A stretch of DNA of 40,000 nt from Dehalobacter sp. DCM (GTDB lineage: Bacteria > Bacillota > Desulfitobacteriia > Desulfitobacteriales > Syntrophobotulaceae), in assembly GCF_024972775.1 (NCBI RefSeq), contig NZ_CP092282.1, positions 1 to 40,000 of the forward strand, in the 5' to 3' direction. This document shows, piece by piece, positions 37,123 to 40,000 of the stretch. Made by a program: the position numbers and the translations under genes. Each line of letters starts with the position of its first letter. Positions within the stretch are counted from its first letter, which is position 1. The notes under the pieces are model-generated. The model was given only the letters and a program-made list of their open reading frames with translations, was not told where the DNA came from and ran no database searches.

Positions 37123-37211
37123 CTTGAATAAATGCTCATATAACTATTGACATATGAGAAAAACAATAATATGATAAATACACAACGTATGAATGCTTGC
37201 TCAAGTATTCA
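37123..37211 (+). promoter_or_regulatory. Promoter and operator region of the cad module
   Basis: A TTGACA (37147-37152) and TATGAT (37170-37175) pair at 17-bp spacing forms a good promoter. Downstream of it lies TGAATGCTTGCTCAAGTATT followed by CA (37190-37211), a near-perfect dyad of the kind bound by ArsR/SmtB metal sensors. A related half, TTGAATAAATGCTCATAT, lies upstream of the -35. Binding at both would block RNA polymerase in the absence of metal. Confidence 0.7.
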
Positions 37212-37240
37212 GATGAAATGATTTAAAAAGAGGTGATAAT

Positions 37241-37609
37241 ATGACTGAAAAATTTAATTCAATTGAAAGATGTGACTGCAATGTAATTCATGAGGATATT
37301 GTAAATCAAGTTAGAGATAAAATGCCTCAAGAAGAAAGCCTTTATGATCTAGCAGAATTATTTAAAGTATTTGGAGATTCAACACGAATCAGGATATTAT
37401 GGGCTTTACATGAAGCTGAAATGTGTGTTTGTGATATCGCTGTATTACTTAACATGACACAATCAGCAATTTCCCATCAGCTGAGAGTCTTAAAACAAGC
37501 TAATTTAGTGAAAAACAGAAAAGAAGGGAAAGTAGTATATTATTCATTAGTTGATGATCATGTAAGAGAAATATTTGACCAAGGTCTAATTCATATCAAC
37601 GAGAAGTAG
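37241..37609 (+). CDS. cadC: CadC-type metal-sensing repressor (ArsR/SmtB family)
   Basis: The 122-residue winged-helix protein would repress the module until cadmium, lead or zinc binds. The N-terminal Cys11 and Cys13, together with Cys62 and Cys64 in EMCVCDIAVLL, form the alpha3N-type site of CadC. Asp105, His107, His118 and Glu121 near the C-terminus fit the alpha5 zinc site. The recognition helix is in MTQSAISHQLRVLKQANLV. The start ATG at 37241 follows AAAGAGGTG. An operator-like dyad lies just upstream. The HMA gene follows 145 bp downstream, a gap with a TATAAT (37618-37623) that may give it a second promoter. Confidence 0.92.
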   Translation: MTEKFNSIERCDCNVIHEDIVNQVRDKMPQEESLYDLAELFKVFGDSTRIRILWALHEAEMCVCDIAVLLNMTQSAISHQLRVLKQANLVKNRKEGKVVYYSLVDDHVREIFDQGLIHINEK

Positions 37610-37754
37610 TAATGTGGTATAATAGAATATTTTTTGAAGATATTTGGGCAGATATTTAAGTCTTCATATCAAATGAGCTATGTTTCAATAAAATTTGAAA
37701 AAGACTTGTAGTATTCAAAATAAAATTACAAATAATATTTAGGAGGATTTAATA

Positions 37755-37976
37755 ATGAAAAAGAAATTTATACTTGAAGGTTTAGATTGTGCAAATTGCG
37801 CGGCAAAAATGGAAAAGGCTATTAATGAGCTTGATGGAGTGAAAGAAGCTACTGTTAACTTTATGACCACAAAACTCGTTATTGATGGTGAGGATGAAAA
37901 AATGCCAACAATAATAGCAGAGGCCGAAAAAATAGTTAAAAAAATTGAACCCGATACAACTATGAAAAAGGCTTAA
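37755..37976 (+). CDS. Stand-alone HMA metal-binding protein
   Basis: The 73-residue protein is a single heavy-metal-associated domain with the motif GLDCANCAAKME (Cys12 and Cys15) and the usual ferredoxin-like pattern. It would bind Cd, Zn or Pb and hand the ion to the ATPase. In many CadA/ZntA proteins this domain is fused to the N-terminus of the ATPase; here it is a separate gene 15 bp upstream of one lacking the domain. AGGAGG precedes the ATG by 8 bp. Confidence 0.92.
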   Translation: MKKKFILEGLDCANCAAKMEKAINELDGVKEATVNFMTTKLVIDGEDEKMPTIIAEAEKIVKKIEPDTTMKKA

Positions 37977-37991
37977 AGGAGGCTATTTAGT

Positions 37992-39836
37992 ATGACAAAA
38001 CGACTATGGCGAATAATTATTGGTGCAGCCGTGTTAGCTACAGCAGTATTGCTTAATTTAAATAATGAATGGTTACAGATTGCTCTCTTTATAATAAGTT
38101 ACATTATTGTAGGTGGAGATGTTGTAAAAAAAGCTGTAAAAAATATTTTTAAAGGTCAAGTTTTCGATGAAAACTTTTTAATGAGTATTGCAACAATTGG
38201 TGCATTTTTTATTGGTGAGTATCCTGAAGGTATTGCAGTTATGCTGTTTTATCAAGTTGGAGAACTGTTTCAAAGCTATGCAGTTGGCAAGTCGAGAAAG
38301 TCAATTGCAAGCCTTATGGATATTCGACCAGATTATGCAAATGTTAAAAAAGGCGATGAACTTGTTAGGACTGACCCGGATGAAGTACAAATTGGAGATA
38401 TTATTGTAATTAAAGCAGGAGAAAGAATTCCTCTTGATGGCAAGGTAATAGAGGGAAGTTCAATGATCGACACATCGGCACTTACTGGTGAATCTGTTCC
38501 TCGTGAAGTAGAAGTAGGAAGTGATATCCTGAGTGGGTGCATCAACATTAATGGAGTTATTACAGCAGAGGTTACCAAGGAATTTGGAGAATCTACTGTA
38601 AGTAAAATTCTTGATTTAGTTGAAAATGCAAGTAGTAAAAAATCCAATTCAGAACAATTTATTACGAAGTTTGCGAGATATTATACACCGGTTGTGGTTA
38701 TAATTGCAGTTTTTTTAGCTATTATACCGCCTCTTGTTATAGACGGGGCGACTTTTAGTGTTTGGATATATAGAGCACTAGCATTCCTTGTGGTATCCTG
38801 TCCGTGTGCTTTAGTTGTTTCAATTCCTTTGAGTTTCTTCGGTGGAATAGGTGGAGCCTCAAAAAAAGGTATTTTAGTCAAGGGTAGTAACTATTTAGAG
38901 GCATTAGCAGAAACTGAAATTGTTGTTTTTGATAAAACTGGAACACTAACGAAAGGTGTATTTAATGTACAGGAAATTCATCCAGAAGGAGTTTCCAAAG
39001 AAGAGCTACTAGAATTAACTGCATATGTGGAAAGCTATTCCAATCATCCGATTTCACTTTCACTGAAACGTGCATATGGCAAAGAAATAGACAATGGACG
39101 TATTTCAGATGTAGAAGAGATATCAGGTCATGGTGTTATTGCAACAGTAGATGGCAAAAAGGTTATGGCAGGAAATATCAAACTTATGAAAATGATGGAT
39201 ATCCCTTATTTCAAGGGAGAGCTGATTGGTACAGTTGTACATGTTGCAGTTAATAACCAATATATAGGTTACATTGTAATTGCCGATGAGGTAAAGGAAG
39301 ATTCAGCACAAGCAATCAAGGAACTTAAGGCAGCTAATATTAAACAAATAGTTATGTTGACAGGTGATAATAAAAGTGTTGGTTCAAAGGTTGCTAAAGA
39401 GCTTGGTCTTGATAAGGTTTATGCAGAACTGTTGCCAGCAGACAAAGTTGAAAAACTAGAAGAATTATTTTCGCAAAAATCTACAAAAGGTAAACTTGCT
39501 TTTGTTGGTGACGGAATCAATGATGCACCTGTATTAGCCCGTGCAGACATTGGAATAGCAATGGGTGGTTTAGGTTCTGATGCGGCCATTGAAGCTGCTG
39601 ATATTGTAATTATGACTGATGAGCCATCGAAAATTGCTACTGCAATGAAAATTTCTAAAAAGACACTAAAAATTGCACATCAAAACATAGTATTTGCAAT
39701 TGGAATAAAAATAATTGTTCTTATTTTGAGTGCTTTTGGAATAACTACTATGTGGGCAGCTATATTTGCAGATGTAGGTGTAACTATCATCGCAGTATTA
39801 AATGCTTTTAGAGCTTTGAATGTAAAGAATCTATAA
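37992..39836 (+). CDS. cadA: Cadmium/zinc P1B-type ATPase
   Basis: This 614-residue pump would export Cd2+, Zn2+ or Pb2+. The catalytic elements are complete: LTGESVP in the actuator domain, the metal-channel motif SCPCALVVS near residue 269, the phosphorylation site DKTGTLTKG near 314, the SNHPIS motif of the nucleotide domain, and GDGINDAPVLARADIG. The last helix contains ADVGVTIIAVLNAFRAL, whose Asp is characteristic of Zn/Cd/Pb-type rather than copper pumps. The protein begins directly before the first membrane helix and lacks the N-terminal HMA domain, which is the preceding gene. AAAGGAGG supports the ATG at 37992. A terminator follows the gene. Confidence 0.94.
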   Translation: MTKRLWRIIIGAAVLATAVLLNLNNEWLQIALFIISYIIVGGDVVKKAVKNIFKGQVFDENFLMSIATIGAFFIGEYPEGIAVMLFYQVGELFQSYAVGKSRKSIASLMDIRPDYANVKKGDELVRTDPDEVQIGDIIVIKAGERIPLDGKVIEGSSMIDTSALTGESVPREVEVGSDILSGCININGVITAEVTKEFGESTVSKILDLVENASSKKSNSEQFITKFARYYTPVVVIIAVFLAIIPPLVIDGATFSVWIYRALAFLVVSCPCALVVSIPLSFFGGIGGASKKGILVKGSNYLEALAETEIVVFDKTGTLTKGVFNVQEIHPEGVSKEELLELTAYVESYSNHPISLSLKRAYGKEIDNGRISDVEEISGHGVIATVDGKKVMAGNIKLMKMMDIPYFKGELIGTVVHVAVNNQYIGYIVIADEVKEDSAQAIKELKAANIKQIVMLTGDNKSVGSKVAKELGLDKVYAELLPADKVEKLEELFSQKSTKGKLAFVGDGINDAPVLARADIGIAMGGLGSDAAIEAADIVIMTDEPSKIATAMKISKKTLKIAHQNIVFAIGIKIIVLILSAFGITTMWAAIFADVGVTIIAVLNAFRALNVKNL

Positions 39837-39853
39837 ACTATTTTTCCTATTCA

Positions 39854-39902
39854 CCCCTTGAATGATACCGATAATTGACGATACAATCAAGGGGTATTTT
39901 TT
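39854..39902 (+). terminator. Intrinsic terminator after cadA
   Basis: CCCCTTGA (39854-39861) pairs perfectly with TCAAGGGG (39887-39894), with a 25-base loop that may pair further, followed by TATTTTTT. Confidence 0.8.
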
Positions 39903-39979
39903 AATTTAAAAACTATAAATGAAAATTGGTTGGGATTTACCTTGAATTAAATGGTTTTAAAGATATGGAGGTTATGTAA

Positions 39980-40000
39980 TTGAAAGTTATGAAGACTAAG
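39980..40000 (+). CDS. Start of a further gene, cut by the window end
   Basis: A TTG at 39980 is placed 8 bp after GGAGG (39967-39971) and opens a frame that reads MKVMKTK and runs off the window. No identity can be given. Confidence 0.35.

Larger units (their letters stand above)
36451..37240. other. Long non-coding stretch with hairpins
   Basis: This 790-bp stretch has no supported gene except a 17-codon frame at 36880. It contains a hairpin GCGTGTTTT / AAAACACGC (36596-36619), repeated TGTGGTTCA / TTGACCAC motifs (36709-36765), two strong hairpins (36941-37010), and the promoter and operators of the metal-resistance module. A boundary between two acquired blocks may lie here. Confidence 0.55.

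Noticed and set aside
13465-40000. Second copy of the tRNA-Ser(CGA) 3' end (right attachment site)
   Set aside because: I searched by eye for TCTCCTTCTCCG and the T-loop sequence and found none outside the tRNA, so no right end is claimed.

Overview
The window starts exactly at the first base of dnaA. It carries the origin-proximal core of a low-to-moderate GC Firmicute: dnaA, a probable oriC spacer, dnaN, recF, a remB-like gene, gyrB, gyrA, pdxS, pdxT, serS, tRNA-Ser(UGA), tRNA-Arg(CCU), tadA and tRNA-Ser(CGA). The order gyrA-pdxST-serS-tRNA-Ser and the protein sequences suggest a clostridial organism of the Peptococcaceae type (Desulfitobacterium/Dehalobacter-like). This is an inference from gene order and general protein character, not from a search.

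Region 1 (1-12946) is conserved housekeeping DNA. A strong TTGAAC-17-TATAAT promoter precedes gyrBA, and a likely terminator follows remB. The stretch 11794-12340 is unusual non-coding DNA. It holds a direct and an inverted copy of the tRNA-Ser(UGA) 3' end, three copies of GCCAT-N2-ATGGC, and a perfect 54-bp palindrome centred on one of those copies.

Region 2 (12947-13467) is a tRNA-Ser locus. Two degenerate tRNA-Ser(CGA)-like units precede one intact tRNA-Ser(CGA), which appears to be the integration target of the element that follows.

Region 3 (from about 13465) is a mobile element. On the minus strand lie a tyrosine integrase, an excisionase-like DNA-binding protein, a small ORF, a sigma-factor-like protein, a Cys-rich zinc-ribbon protein and a Y-family DNA polymerase. 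Divergently, a TTGACA-17-TATAAT promoter overlapped by a dyad drives an XRE repressor, an ImmA-type protease and a small unknown protein, an arrangement like the immunity module of ICEBs1-type elements. The main cargo is a complete six-gene type 1 BREX anti-phage cassette (brxA-brxB-brxC-pglX-pglZ-brxL, 19958-32948) led by a small Cro-like regulator. Immediately downstream are a membrane-anchored protein with a PIN-like nuclease pattern, a DUF1905 protein and a PD-(D/E)XK-like nuclease. No conjugation genes and no right attachment site are visible.

Region 4 (36451-40000) has a long non-coding stretch with several hairpins. It is followed by an AT-rich cadmium/zinc resistance module: a CadC-type repressor with operator-like dyads, a stand-alone HMA metallochaperone and a P1B-type ATPase that lacks its own N-terminal HMA domain. 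A terminator and the first codons of a further gene end the window. Whether this module belongs to the same element cannot be decided from the window.
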